From the NCBI GenBank assembly GCA_022494885.1, contig JAGVSM010002777.1, positions 1-64,000 on the forward strand: DNA of 64,000 nt, in the 5' to 3' direction. The first letter of the stretch is position 1; each line of letters opens with the position of its first letter. The stretch comes from Micrasema longulum. Its lineage: Eukaryota; Arthropoda; Insecta; Trichoptera; Brachycentridae. The notes beneath the pieces are model-generated. The model worked only from the letters and a program-made list of their open reading frames with translations. It did not search any database and was not told where the DNA came from. Below, piece after piece: positions 21,710 through 33,839 of the stretch. Position numbers and translations under genes: made by a program.

Positions 21710-21776
21710 AGCGGCTGCGGATGAACTGAAAATTGCCATATTGAAAGCTAACACCAATCTTGAAGTGGCAAAGTAA
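21710..21776 (+). CDS. Candidate short terminal exon, unrecognised
   Basis: TCTTTATTCAG (acceptor-like) is followed by 21 codons reading AAADELKIAILKANTNLEVA and K, then TAA, and AAAAATAAAAAC, a possible poly-A signal, within 10 bases. Composition is less AT-rich than around it. It is too short for a firm call; family unknown. Confidence 0.25.
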
Positions 21777-21779
21777 AAA

Positions 21780-23250
21780 AAATAAAAACACTTACTCTTA
21801 CATGTGTTTATCTCTCAAAAAGTTAAACTTTTTTTAATAATTAATTATTTTTATTGCAAATACCGTGTTTTAAGACCACCTAAGTTTTTATTTTAAGGGA
21901 TTCTCCGCTTTTTCTGACATTAAAGATTAGGCATCTGGAACAATAAAGCAGCGCCTTCTTTTCTTACGTAAATAATTTATTTGGTCGAGCCGTACTTTTG
22001 ATGTAATAAGGTAACTCATTGGGATTCTCGTCATTGCAAAATGGCGGGTATCCTCGTAAAAATAATGTCAACCGTAAAATTCTTGATTAGGTGAATACAT
22101 CTTCGCACGCTCGGAAATTGTATTCGTGGGTAATTTGACAAATTACGGAGAAGACGATAAAAAATCCGTTAAACATCGATGTTTTGCACTTTCAAACTAG
22201 TAAAAACTATAAAAAACGTTATTTTCAGATATGACTGCATTTATTACGCGCTTACGAAGCATTATAAAAAATAGAATGGTAATAAAATTTATATCTGAAG
22301 AACTCATTTAATCAGTAAAATATTAAGTTTAAAGCAAAAACGCATAGCAATAAAAAAATATATATATTTTACTCCTCTTATAAATTTACCGAACATTAGA
22401 GATAGATTGAATTTATAAAAAAACTATTATTATCTTATACCCTACCATCGAACATAAAACCGGTATTCTATACAGCTAGTACATAAACAAAAAACATTTA
22501 ATAAAGTCGCATAGTAAAATATATCCAGGACGTACCACTTAAATTGTATTGATCATGATTTAATGTAGGTACTAAGTAAGAAAAACAAAAAAAAAATATA
22601 TTAGATCTAAACAACATTAATGCCAAAAAAATACTGTTTTTTTTGCCGTTCGTAAACCATCAAATAAAAAACTTATTATAATATAAATAAAGACAAGGGT
22701 TCGAAAGTTTTACATGTTGAAAATAAAACATTAAAATTGGACAACTGAAAAAACTAAAATAACAAAAAAAATAAAAAAATAAAAGATCTTTTCCATAGTC
22801 TAATCTTATGATTGAACTTCAACCCTTCCCACTCTATATTTTCACAAACACAAAATACTGCTTGATATAAAGTTGATTTATTACCTACATATGTATTTGA
22901 TTTGAGTTATAAAAAAATAATATTCTTGTTTTATTCTCAATTGTAACTCGATAAAAGAGCATATGTAGCTTCAAAACCGGTAGGTCATTAAAAAAGTTGT
23001 TGGTGGATAAAAATCAATTGTTTTTATTAATATTTTAATCATATCGGAGAGTTTATACATATACTACAAACTTGTATACACCGTTGCATTTTTCGCCTGC
23101 AAGAGATCTTGTGACTTGGCAACCTTAAATCAAAATTAACATATTACAACATCTATATTCCTTAAAATTTTTCTTCTGTTGATTTTTGTGAAGTTAAAGA
23201 GTTGATAAATCCACCTGGTCCATGAAGAAGTATAGAAATTGAAAAAATAA
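21780..23250. other. AT-rich sequence, no gene seen
   Basis: Long A/T runs, especially at 22300-22800. 21900-22200 is less AT-rich and unique within the window. Confidence 0.4.
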
Positions 23251-23254
23251 CATT

Positions 23255-23593
23255 TTCAGGCGTTGCCTAGTATGTAGGTGAAATAATTCATTTAGATGAA
23301 TCTCACCCGAATAAATAAAGGTTGTAGCTCTTTTACTTCACAAACATCAACCGAAGAAAGAATTTAATTAATATAGATGTTAAAATATGGGCTGAATGGT
23401 GAATGTTACACAGCGTCTAAAGTGGCCACTTAAACCAGCCATCGACAGGTCATAAGCCCTGTAGATGCCTAGACTTCTATAATACCTTCTCTTAAATGTT
23501 CTTCATCTCTGTTGTAATATGTTAAAATTAACAGCTCTCCAGGGAGTTGAACCAGTCTTTGTCTACAAAAATTTGGGCAAACTCAAAATATTG
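23255..23593 (+). mobile_element. TIR-1 copy, nearly full body with 3' terminus
   Basis: GGCGTTGCCTAGTATGTAGG, GATGAATCTCACCCG, CTCTTTTACTTCACAAA, TGGCCACTTAAACCAGCC, ACAGGTCATAAGCCCTGT, CTCTCCAGGGAGTTGAACCA, then a terminus CAAACTCAAAATATTG. The left terminal repeat is missing. Confidence 0.8.
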
Positions 23594-23799
23594 TTGTCAA
23601 ATCAATATACTTTTTTGTTGCATAAACGATTCTTAAATAACTTAAAAAAAAACGATGTTTTGAAAATGAATGCTAACAATACGAGTTCGTTTAATTTTTA
23701 TTGCTTAAATAACACAAAGTTAGATTATTATTCAGATATAACTATTTCTACGTATTTTGAAATACAGTTACAAATGGCTTACTTTAAGTAAAATAAACG

Positions 23800-25800
23800 A
23801 TTTAGGAAAGTATGTGAATTGTTCTTGAAGATTAGACGAAAACAAGCATGCCTGCAAGCATTAACGAATTTCCTTGAAGTAACTCGCAGTATGTAATCAG
23901 CGCGGACGATAAGTGTAACAAAAGCTTTAACTTACAAATGAAAAGTGTCTCAAGTTTACGCATGTCGACTCATTAAGCTCACGGGCACTTGGTTTTCAGG
24001 GCGTGTAATAAAACCTGTTTGCCACGTACGCAGCTGAGGCTTTAGAAAAACTAAGCCTACTATGAATACAAAATCTCAAATCGTAGTCGAAAGCTCGGCT
24101 TACTTCATATTGCCGCAGTTGTCGAAGTAGTGTGTAAATTAATTGTTAGATTCAAATCACACGGAGACACCCGCCTTAAACTTTTCTAAGATTCCACTTA
24201 TCCCTTAGAGGATATGGCGTCGTATAGAATTACTGTTTTATTCAACGACAGCGTGGAATGACGATTTTATATGACTTAAGTTACGACTGTACTTTGTACG
24301 TATTTTGTGGACTCATAAAACGCGTATCTTTCGCGACTTTCCACTGTGTAACATATTTTGCGAGGTGGGGAAAAGAGAATAAAAATGCCAACGAAAACGA
24401 AAGTTTTGTCATTTACACGATGCATTAATATTTTGGAAGATGGTTAATTACTTTACGCCTTAAACGGTTCACTTGAGAATTATAAAATGTTTAAGATCCT
24501 TCACGTTTTACTGCGAATTTCCAAGTGACAGATCCGTGGATTCGGGGAATAAATTCATATGCCCTTAAAACTTTCAGTTTATTTCAGATGTTTATTTTCT
24601 TATGCATATTAATAAATTTAACGGGTGATCCTAATTTATTCCATTACTTTCACCCAAAGGCAATACTAAAGCTTCAGCGGTGAAGGCATTAGATCGATCG
24701 AGCGCACATTTGTGTACATTGACTGTACATAAAGTTATTTTCGCCACAATACTTTAGAGTGGAGAAATAAGTCTTGGTTTAAGAGACTATGGGTCATCAA
24801 TAAACCAGACGGTTCACATTGGCTGAACTGTTTAATAAATAACTGAAATCGATATCCGGTCGAGCGGAACGGAGAGCTTAATAATGAAACATTTCCATGA
24901 CTTGTGAATTAAGAACTTTAGTACAAGGCTTGTTCTATAAATTATTGTGTTCCCGTTTCAGAAACGTTCGTCTTGATGAAACACAAAACTCATTATGATT
25001 TCACGGTTTCATACTTTCAGCTGAAAGTTGCGTGAGAAAGTGCGGCGTTCAGAAAACACCTATCGTGTTCGACGATTTATTTGTTCTTAAGAACTAAACT
25101 AACTTTATATTCTGAACACACAACGAGTAAATGCAAACTTTTCTTTGTTTTCTGTATTTAACATGAAACCTTTGAACTAATAATGTATTACTGTCGAATA
25201 TATGTACATAGGCTCATTGACGTTATCTTGTTAATTTATTTAAGGTATAATCATATTGAGTGAGAAGGAAAAATGTTTAAGAGTATGTGTGTGATGAGGG
25301 TGGGTGAGGATGTGTGTAAGAGAGGGTGCTTATACTCTTACTGCGTATTTATTTCTTAGACCATATTGATATTATTATACATTGATAGAATTATAAAATA
25401 TATTTAATTAAATTACTTAAACAATTACAAATTATTTCAAAAGTTTTAATTCTGAAATGTGATTTTACTAAAATAGTTGAAAAAATATTTTTTACTTTGT
25501 GACATGTATCTTCATAATCAGAACGTTGAAAAACTTAAAAAAGTTGTATGAATTATAATACGTTTTAATTTACCGAATTGTAAAATTCTGTAGATTTTTC
25601 TTAAATTCAACGATGTTCTGATAACTTTTTATGAAAATACTTCACTTTGATTTTCTAGCTAGTCAGAGTAAGTTCATAAGTATGAGTCATTCCTGGTTGT
25701 GTCATTGTCTCCACGTATTTCAAAAATCATTATTTAAATCTCTTTAGTTAGCTTTTTTAAAAACTTCATTTTGCAATTTTGTATCATTTTTAATCAACAA
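23800..25800. other. Unique sequence with raised GC, no gene seen
   Basis: 23830-25110 is less AT-rich than most of the window, contains no family copy, and has no open frame with protein-like content. This would fit a conserved non-coding or intronic block. 25255-25340 is GT/GA-rich simple sequence. Confidence 0.35.
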
Positions 25801-25812
25801 ATTGTATTTAGA

Positions 25813-25993
25813 TTCAAATGAATTGGAGAAGGGAGAAAAAATATTTTTGAAAAGGAAAAACGGAAGTTTAGGCAAATACTGGGCTAATGACCTGCCATTG
25901 GTTGGTTTCAGCGGCCATTTTATCCGATTTGTAACTTTTACAATTCTGCCTATGTTTGGCCATCCACATTTCTTCAACTTTTCTGTCTGTTGA
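25813..25993 (-). mobile_element. TIR-1 copy, inverted
   Basis: The reverse complement gives the family order (GAAGAAATGTGGATGGCCAA, ATAGGCAGAATTGT, GCCGCTGAAACCAACC, ATGGCAGGTCATTAGCCC). Open frames on both strands here are by-products of the repeat. Confidence 0.65.
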
Positions 25994-25999
25994 CTAATA

Positions 26000-26830
26000 A
26001 TATGAATATTACCTTCTCGAAAATCCTAGTTACTCATTGGGGAGTAAAATTTACTCTGTCCGCAAACATGTGGACATAGTCATAATACAACTGTTTCATT
26101 GAGGTTTAAAAGTGTTTAATAAGTTCTTGAAAAGTCTCATGAAAACTAGAAACGTCCTAACTTTAAGTTTTTTTTTCTTGAAATATATGTTTTTATTAAA
26201 CTTCATTGGTCAATAAATATACAAACTTCAAAATCACTTTATGTGCGATGTAAAGTATACATTGTTTACAACTAAATTACAACACATCATTTTAACAAAA
26301 TGCAAAGTAATAAAATAAATGTTAGAAAATGGAATTAAAAGCGCAAAAATTGAAATTGTATTTCTTTCCGTGTCGATTTAAATCTTATTTGGGTACAATC
26401 TACTGGGTAAAAAATGTTCTTTTGATATATCCGTTTTCTTAGTATTCTGTGAATACCCATATGACGCGCGTCCCAGTCAAAGCACTTCTATACCAAAGCG
26501 CTCTTTATGTGGCCTTTTACCTTAGCTTTTAGCATTGCGTGCGATGGATGCTTTCAGTTCTTTAATACCGTCATATTTCGTCAAAAAGCTTCACCATATA
26601 TGACGACGGGAATAAAAACTATAAATAATATGGCATATTTATTGTTAATATTTAATTTCTCATGAAGATATTGGAATTGAATAAGTTTATTATTTATTAG
26701 CATGACTATTGACAATATTGCCTACTTTATCTTCATATTTAAAAAAATGCTTTATCTATATTATTTTAGAAGGAAAGTTGACATTTGAACTACATCAAAT
26801 ATTTCCTTGACTTTATTTTCCTGATATTCT
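26000..26830. other. AT-rich sequence, no gene seen
   Basis: Nothing supported. A less AT-rich patch at 26440-26560 has no protein-like frame. Confidence 0.35.
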
Positions 26831-26834
26831 TCTT

Positions 26835-27490
26835 TTTTCTGGTCATTACGTTATTCTTTTTCTCTTAGTGCCCTGTCGGGTATTATAAACGTTGGCAATC
26901 ACACTGGCAAAAATTTCTTTGTCCTGTGCTGCCCGAAAAATCTGCTCCACAGCCTTGAAGCCAGTCCAGTCTCGTATATCACGCAGCCAGGACATCTGTC
27001 TTCTCCCAGCTCCTCGGTGACCCACAATTTTGCTCTTCAAATTTGAATGAAACACGCGTTTCTCCACGCATTATATGCCCCAGATACGAAATTTAACGAA
27101 CTTTTATGGTGGTTAAGAGTTTTCTGTTCTTACTAGGTAGACTGAAGATTTCTGGATTAATTATAAGGTTTGCTCGGGATATCTTAAGCATTCTGAAATG
27201 CTAACCTCATCTCAAAAGCCTCTAGCTTATTCATAGTATTCACTTTCAAAGTCTCATAGCCTTACAACAGTATAGACCACCCGTAACACTTTATCAATCT
27301 TTGCGTTATATTCAAGTTTAGATTATCATTGCAGAAGAAGGATTCCATTTTGTTAAAAGCAGCTCTTGCTGCCTCAATTTGCATTTAATTTCTATATCTG
27401 GGTTGAGAGTCTCTGTTAGAATGCTGCCGAGGTACTTAAAATAGTCAACTTTTTCAATGTCACTATTCTTGAGGTTGAGAGACTATGCGA
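26835..27490 (-). pseudogene. RTE-like LINE fragment, end of RT to C-terminus
   Basis: Minus-strand translation starts near 27470 with KVDYFKYLGSILTETLNPD and EIKCKLRQ (end of reverse transcriptase), passes NKLEAFEMR, and ends with RVFHSNLKSKIVGHRGAGRR, QMSWLRDIRDWTG and VIANVYNT near 26860. This layout (YLGS block, then a basic SWL..I.DWTG..ANV tail) is common in insect RTE-like elements. Frameshifts and stops separate the blocks. No catalytic motif remains. Confidence 0.7.
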
Positions 27491-27739
27491 AGAAATCAAG
27501 TCGGTCAAATGTTATCACCTATTTTTTTAATTAATTGAAATTTTTGTTAATATATATTTCTAAATTAGCCATTTAATTGTCAAATATATATTTATTTTAA
27601 GATACCAATAAAATAAACTTTACTCAGTCTAGTTAGATAGCCAAAGTGATTTTATATTTATGTAACAATTAAATAAGGATTAAATAAATTATGAATTGTG
27701 TTTTAAGTTCATCCAGACTGAAACTTAATTCAACCCCCT

Positions 27740-27925
27740 CAGAAGTTTAATAATAAATTTTATTAATTTCACAAAAATCAACAAATGGATGAATTGAAGG
27801 TATGTAGATTTTTAAACAAAGGCAAAATCGTTCAAAGTGGCTACTTAAACCAGCCTATGGCAGATCATCAAGCTCAGTAAATGCCTTGATTTTTATATTT
27901 CTTTCTACAACATGTTGTTCATATC
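27740..27925 (+). mobile_element. TIR-1 copy, diverged
   Basis: TTCACAAAAATCAACAAATG, AAACAAAGGCAAAATCG, GTGGCTACTTAAACCAGCC, AGATCATCAAGCTCAG, TGCCTTGATTTTTATATTTC. No termini. Confidence 0.6.
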
Positions 27926-28129
27926 TGTTTATATCATCAACAAATTATTATTCAATTTTATTACTAAAATTTTTTTTTCTCATAAATTTAAAGCAGAAAA
28001 AAATTACATTACGCTCATGAATTTATTAAATAAAAACACTTTGTTTTTAACCACTCATATTTTTTTTTTACCGACCAGTTTCGAATATACACAAGCTTCC
28101 TTAATAACGTGTAATTTATAATTTATTTA

Positions 28130-28895
28130 ATCGTGTGCTATTTAAGAAAAATTGAAGTGTGTATTCAACATTAAATATAATACTTTTGAGTTTATAAGCC
28201 AAGTATTTATGTCAAATAGTATTTTGTGTTTATGGATTGAGAAGTGTGAGGGATTGAGGTTTTATTTTTTTTACTCATACTCATGTTCAACCATTTTCTT
28301 ATTCAACATTGGTTCAGTTAAACATTAAGTGATCAGTTTTCGCAAAGTTGCATTATTTAAAATAGAAATATATTTAAATGCGATTTGGTAACAGCTTTGA
28401 GAGTTAATGAAGAAAGTTAATAAAATGAAGAGGAAGCAGAGTTTTACAATCAACGAAGGCTTTGTTTAGTTATTTAAAAGTATAAACTTGTCAAAGAGGC
28501 TTAAAATTGATTGAATTACATTTTTTATTTTTATAATTCCATCAGAGCTTAAAATTCTCGTGGGATTTTCCTAATCATCCGACTACGCAGTTTTTAACAG
28601 GTCAAAGTAAATTTAATGAAATCTGTTTATTTTTTATATTTTTAATTCCCCTTCGTGCTGCTGCGAATATCTTAATCAATCTTCTGAGCCCATCCTGTAG
28701 TTTTGTCCCTTTCCCGCTCTCTATGATTACCGAATGGATCTTCTTGCTACTATTCGAGGCCCTGTTATAGGTCCTGTCTGATAAACACATCTGATGGCTT
28801 CCAAAAATAATTTCAAGACTTTTTAAAAGTTTTGTAACATTTTCAGCGAATTGATTGCAAATAGTTTAGTAAACATTACAAATAATTTTATATTA
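28130..28895. other. AT-rich sequence, unrecognised minus-strand frame
   Basis: A 62-codon minus-strand frame at 28602-28790 is basic and more GC-rich than its surroundings, but I recognise no motif. It may be LINE debris. The rest is AT-rich. Confidence 0.25.
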
Positions 28896-28899
28896 CATA

Positions 28900-29110
28900 A
28901 CGCTACTTCAGGTTTGCCTGCTTTACAAGGCATCAGGTTCTCGACGTCCTGGAAGTCCGCTGCTAATTTAGTTAGCAGTTCATGTCAGAACTACGAGATG
29001 CGAACCTGACTTGTGAAGACGCACAGGAGCTGGCAGCCGACAAAGAAGCCTGAAGGATCTTTGTAAACACCATATGCTCCAACTAGGGGGCGGACATTGA
29101 ATCATGAAAA
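28900..29110 (+). pseudogene. LINE-D tail, short copy
   Basis: AAGGCATCAGGTTCTCGACG, GACGCACAGGAGCTGGCAGC, GATCTTTGTAAACACCATAT and CTCCAACTAGGGGGCGGACA match 48100-48290 closely. It holds only the last part of the C-terminal region. Confidence 0.65.
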
Positions 29111-29199
29111 TGACTTTAGGTTGGTCAAATATCAGATAATTAATAAACGGTTAGTGCAAATACCTACCGATTTTCTTCTTTTTTATTAAATCTATTTCA

Positions 29200-29700
29200 T
29201 GTTCAAACGTGTATCTTGAAAAGTATTGGTCCGAAAAAAACAAAAGTTATTATGATTTTTTAGTCAAATTTGTTTTCTCAGACTTTTGAACATTTTTTCC
29301 ATGAAATATATAGGGACGTAATTATACGCAAAATACTTGATGAATTTTCGAAAATCGTGGCATGAACGGTGGTCGTTTAAGGTCACAGACTTAATGTTTT
29401 ACTAAGGCCCCTATGTCCACTGAGTCTGTTTAGTTTCGAAACATCACAACATTCATTTTCGAAAAAATGAAAAAAGTAAATAACGAATGACCCTGAACGT
29501 TCCATACATAAAAATAAATCTCGACCACCATTCGATGGATCTAAACCAGATTTTTATTGTCATGTAACGTGTCCTAAAAAAAAGCTATTTTTATCGTTAT
29601 ATCTTTGAAAATAAAAAAATTGGACTTTATTTTCGTTTTTTACCAAAAATTATCGTTAAATACCGTATTTGACTAAAATCTGGTAAAATACAGGGGTAAT
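29200..29700 (+). repeat. Family I repeat
   Basis: CCCCTATGTCCACTGAGTCT, TTAGTTTCGAAACATCACAA and, further on, GACTAAAATCTGGTAAAATAC correspond in order to 32920-33075. Diverged; nature unknown. Confidence 0.35.
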
Positions 29701-30124
29701 ATTAAAGCTTTACATTTTTAGTGTGGGAACCGCCATGGTAACTCACCTCCTCTGATACAGTGTGCGGCATGTGTCGGCAAGCGTTTTTATTTTATATATT
29801 ATTTTAATTTATTTTATTATTAATTTATTTATCTGTACATATCTATATATATACCGAGAAGTCAAAATAACACAGTAAACTTGTAAAAATAGTTCTAGAA
29901 ATAAGCCCAATATACTTTTGGCAAGCCAGTATGATTACAGTACCTAAAGTTGCAATCAGTAATATTTATGGACAAATGCCTGTTCTAAGGAATTAATTTG
30001 TTAGTGCAAAATATCTTTTAAGTTTATTTATCGAATATGCATTTATACATCGCAAAAATACTGATGAAATTTAAAGGAAAGCAAAAAAACTGTTGCACAA
30101 AAAAATATCAATATTTAAGTTAAA

Positions 30125-30365
30125 CTTGTTGCAACAGAGAGGAAAAACATTTTGAGAAAGGGATATGGAAGTCCTGGAATTTACAGTATGTAATGTGGCC
30201 ACTTAAACCAGCCAAGGACAGCTCATAAGCCCTGTAAATGACAAGACTTCCATATTCCGTTCTCCAAATGTTTTCCCTCTCTGTTGCAACAAATTAAGAT
30301 ATGAATAACTCCCTAGGGAGGAAATCCAGCCAATCTGCAAGTATTTGGACATACTCAAAACATTG
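30125..30365. mobile_element. TIR-1 short fold-back
   Basis: 30125-30190 is the TIR-1 3' body in reverse (TGTTGCAACAGAGAGGAAAA, GGATATGGAAGTCCTGG), and it is joined directly to the same region in forward orientation (TGGCCACTTAAACCAGCC ... CCATATTCCGTTCTCC ... CTCTCTGTTGCAACA). The right terminus is well kept: CCTAGGGAGGAAATCCAGCC, AATCTGCAAGTATTTGGAC, ATACTCAAAACATTG. Confidence 0.7.
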
Positions 30366-30609
30366 TAGATTATTAAAGTTAATGATAGTGAGAAAAAAAA
30401 GCAATAATGTTTTTTTTGTATAGTTAGAAAAAATTATAATGTGATTTTGATGAAATGTACTTTTTATTAGCATGTCAGTCTATCCTTGTGAAGTTGAAAA
30501 TCTAGTTGTAAAATCTTCCATATAGCTTAAACAATGTGGAATCCCTAAGTCAGCCAATAGTGGAAGCACCCAGCCAGGATAATAGTCCGAAACAATAGTT
30601 CAAACTTTC

Positions 30610-30796
30610 CTAAACTGATTCTCCGTGACCACCGCTCTTGTCCGGAATGTTTTGTTTACACACGCGTTGGCATTTAAGAGGATCTTGTTCCACCCTCTGA
30701 GGGTTTGTTGTACACTGTTCACCCTCAACGAGAGCATTCATCCCTGAGCTGAAATTTTCATTTGTTAACATATGCGAAGGGAATTTACACTTCATT
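30610..30796 (-). CDS. Candidate terminal exon, unrecognised
   Basis: On the minus strand CCTACTTGCAG (acceptor-like, 30797-30807) precedes an open frame ending GGHGESV and TAG near 30610. The peptide has spaced cysteines (EQCTTNPQRVEQDPLKCQRV, then C) and is less AT-driven than its flanks. An AATAAA occurs downstream on the minus strand near 30470. It could be a host terminal exon or retroelement debris; I cannot place the family. Confidence 0.25.
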
Positions 30797-31104
30797 AGCT
30801 GCAAGTAGGGTCGCAGTTGAGGTACGCCAGGTAAGCGGAATACTAAAATCTCAAACTGGAAAATTTGCTGTTTTTACACATGAAAAATGAAATTTGGGTG
30901 TTTAAACATATGGGAAATCTAATAAATATAAAAGAAGTACTTTTCTCACCATTAAAACCCGAAATTTATAATTATGTTTTTTTAAGCAGATTAAATTTAA
31001 GTGAAGCCACTAAAAATTTAAAACTTTGATTCCTAGATTCACCAAAATACGAATATCTATATTTTTAATATTATTTCTATTTACATGTGAGATGACAGTT
31101 TATT

Positions 31105-31765
31105 AATTAATTTATTTTATTTATTTAAAACATCAAGTACAAAAAATAAGTACTTTGGCGGACTTTTTGCTAAAAGCAATATCTTCCAGCTAACCAAAAA
31201 CAGATTGGTCACAAAGAAGAGATTGGTCTTAATTTTGTACTAAAAAAAACATTGATATATACCAAAAGATAGGTACGTTCATAAAATTGTAAAAAAACCT
31301 ATTTTTTTAAAAATAACCGATGTTTTTAATTGGGAGAAAAGGTTTGCACATATTAACTTAAATCAAATTTTAAAAAGACATAAGGTAATACATGTTAAAT
31401 GATGAGGAATGTGGGATCAGATAGTATGTTTGGAAGGAGAGGGAAAGAAGAACCAAGGAAAGAAAAAAAGGGATAAAAATACAAATTTAAGAAAAAAAAA
31501 ATAGTAAAACTCAGGGAGTTTAGGATTTTGGGGATATTTAAAAATGTTTCAGACGTTTTTTGAAAGTGGCTAAAGAAAGTGCATTTTTTGTATGAAGAGA
31601 AAGCTCATTCCAAAATCTAGCAGCTTGGACGGAAAAATGGACCAATCACAGATTTCTTATTGGTAAAGTAAAAAGTTATTTTATACGTGATAGGTCTGTG
31701 AAAAATCTGAGATGGGTCTTTTTTTCAAATATAATTTTAAATGTTAACTACTGCGATTTTCGGAA
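31105..31765 (-). pseudogene. LINE-F-like 3' end
   Basis: Minus-strand translation near 31650-31550 reads FSVQAARFWNELSLHTKNAL then LATFKKRLKHF and a stop, the extreme C-terminus of a CR1/L2-group LINE (RxWNxLP...FK.RLK..). The UTR has a purine-rich block (31420-31500) and ends with AAATAAATAAAATAAATT near 31105-31130, like the copies at 17.1 and 62.1 kb but clearly diverged from them. Confidence 0.65.
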
Positions 31766-32164
31766 CAAAAAAAAATTCAAGTATTGTAAGTAAATGTAAG
31801 TTAGTAGATGTATACGCAAAAAAATTACTTGCTCACGTATAAATAAATTGCGTATTATGCAGAACGTGTTTCTGAGGCCTGCAGTACGGTATTACAGCAG
31901 TCCATCACCAACAGCAGCAAACATCTCACACACACAGCAGTGTCGTGAAATCTTTTGTATCCAACACTTTGCTGGTCGCATTTCCCCCGCAGCTTTTTAT
32001 ATTAAAAAAAAAAAAAAAATATTATGCAATTCCACTATTAAATGATAATTAATTTTCATGTTTCTACTTTCCACAAAGTTCCATGTTGAGTCGCGACTCT
32101 TACATATATTTATTTCAACCAAAAACATATGTATGTAGATCATGCTCGTCAGAAAAGCTGTTTC

Positions 32165-32320
32165 AATACATGAAGGTGCTGGATATGAGACAACTGTACC
32201 TAAAAGAAGCACTTACACACTTCTGGTCAAACAATAAGGAGAGATCTCAGCAAAATGTCCGTACGAGGTTTTCCCAGAGCATGAACTATGTCATACCCGT
32301 ACGACTTTTGCTCAGAGACT
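32165..32320 (+). pseudogene. LINE-E C-terminal fragment
   Basis: Encodes VLDMRQLYLKEALTHFWSNN and RSQQNVRTRFSQSMNYVIP, the same region as the copies at 12.5 and 14.85 kb, then breaks off at the family C repeat. Confidence 0.5.
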
Positions 32321-32321
32321 G

Positions 32322-32498
32322 AGTGAGTGATCAGTTTACCCTGAAGATGGCTCCTGCAATGGTAACCGAAACGTCGGAACAAATCCAACACACACGGTAT
32401 CTCCCAAAAAAGAAACAAATTAATGGAAAATATATATCAGGAAAGCGTGGATGAGATACAACATTATATTTTCTTTTTACACGTTTCTTAAAAAATAC
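32322..32498 (+). mobile_element. Family C copy with GAAACGTCGG motif
   Basis: CAGTTTACCCTGAAGATGGC, TCCTGCAATGGTAACC, GAAACGTCGGAACAAATCC, CCCAAAAAAGAAACAAATTA, AGGAAAGCGTGGATGAGATA. CTGAAGA and GAAAC flank a short stem (GGCT with decayed AACC here; GGCT/AGCC in the 36.7-kb copy). This resembles a hammerhead ribozyme core such as reported in Penelope-like elements, but an extra U follows CUGAAGA and I could not place stem III or the cleavage site. Confidence 0.6.
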
Positions 32499-32779
32499 TA
32501 AATTCAATTAAATAAGAGTGTGTCATGCATTTAAACGAGCTCTTATCTTTATCCCCAAATGTATGTAATGGGGTTTGTTTAAGTATATGTGTGAATATTA
32601 TGTTTAATGTATGATTGTGTGGAGATATCCCTTACCCGTTAGTCAGTCCGAATGAGGGCTACATAATGTAAATTTAACGTTTTGGGTTCTTAGATAAGAC
32701 CGGATAGCGGTACCCTTGTGGGCACCATAACTGTATACTCGGGTCGGAAACAAGGACCCGATAAAAATCACACCAATTT

Positions 32780-33110
32780 TGCAGAAGCCTAGACTTAAAC
32801 TATTGTTCAGCAAATCATTATAAATGTCCTGGAATACCTTCAGAAATCTTACCGAAAGCTCCTAATAAATAAAGCATTGCTTTGAAATCAGTCCAAAACA
32901 ATGATTTGCTTCAAATATGTAGTTTTTGAACCCCTATTTTTGTGTCCAGTGAAGCTGCTTTATTTCGTTGCAATTCAACATGTCGATCACTTATTATTTC
33001 AATTTTTTTTGCATAACATGCATGAAAATTTTTTGGTGAATATACGCCGGATTTTAGTACTGTAATAAAATACATTTAGGTACCTTTATCTAAAAAAAGC
33101 TTTTACTATA
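32780..33110 (+). repeat. Family I repeat, second copy
   Basis: CCCCTATTTTTGTGTCCAGT, TTTATTTCGTTGCAATTCAA and GGATTTTAGTACTGTAATAA align with 29400-29690. Confidence 0.35.
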
Positions 33111-33326
33111 GAATTGTCAAAATGTTTATGTTGCTATGTGAAAATTTTTGGTGTAAGTTCATTAAATTTAATTTATAGAAGTACAAGAGGAGACATAGTA
33201 AAATATTCAAATTAGAAATAACAAGTGACCAGTTTCATTGCCTTTGCGACGTCTTGTAGATTCGCAACTTTATGAAAATATTTGTTACATTGAAAATAAA
33301 TTGTTAAGAATATAGAACCATTTTTC

Positions 33327-33570
33327 GGCCTCGTGGTGAATGGTCAGCGCGTTTGCCTACCATCTGAGAGGTCTCGGGTTCGATTATCACCATGGTTGAT
33401 TTAAAATATTTGTTTCAAACCAGAATATTTCATAGTCCCTGGACTGGTACCTGAAGCGTAAGACTGATCATCTTACTTTTATGTAAGAAAAATGATCAAG
33501 CTACGTTGCGATTGGTGTACCAATGCAGTGTTCTATGCACCATTAGGTGCGGAAAGGGAATAATCATGAT
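33327..33570 (+). mobile_element. SINE-1 copy, full length
   Basis: GGCCTCGTGGTGAATGGTCA, GCGCGTTTGCCTACCATC, B box GGGTTCGATTATC, ACTGGTACCTGAAGCGTAAG, ACTGATCATCTTAC, GTGTACCAATGCAGTG and the 3' end GGTGCGGAAAGGGAATAATC. The head resembles an insect tRNA-Val-type gene in the D arm and anticodon arm. Carries A- and B-box-like pol III promoter elements. Confidence 0.85.
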
Positions 33571-33839
33571 TTAGAATTCAAAAGTTTATAACATTAATTA
33601 TATTAAAGTTATAATGTTTCTATTTTTTTATGCCAGTAACATAATTAAGTCAATACATGACAAAATTTAGAATATTTGTCCTTGTTTATTTTTTTATAAC
33701 TTTATTAAATGTAATAATAAAAACATCAGTCTCGAAGATGCCTAAAACTATTTTTAAGTAGCTAAAATACCATTCATCAATACGCACTGTAGCTGCAAGA
33801 GGTTTAATAATTTTACCTTCCGTATCATATCAATTAAAT

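Noticed and set aside
25802..25993. Open frames on both strands
   Set aside because: Both lie within an inverted TIR-1 copy and show no protein signal.
32227..32418. Minus-strand frames reading FRRFGYHCRSHLQG, also at 36.7 kb
   Set aside because: They are antisense translations of the family C motif, repeated because the DNA is repeated.
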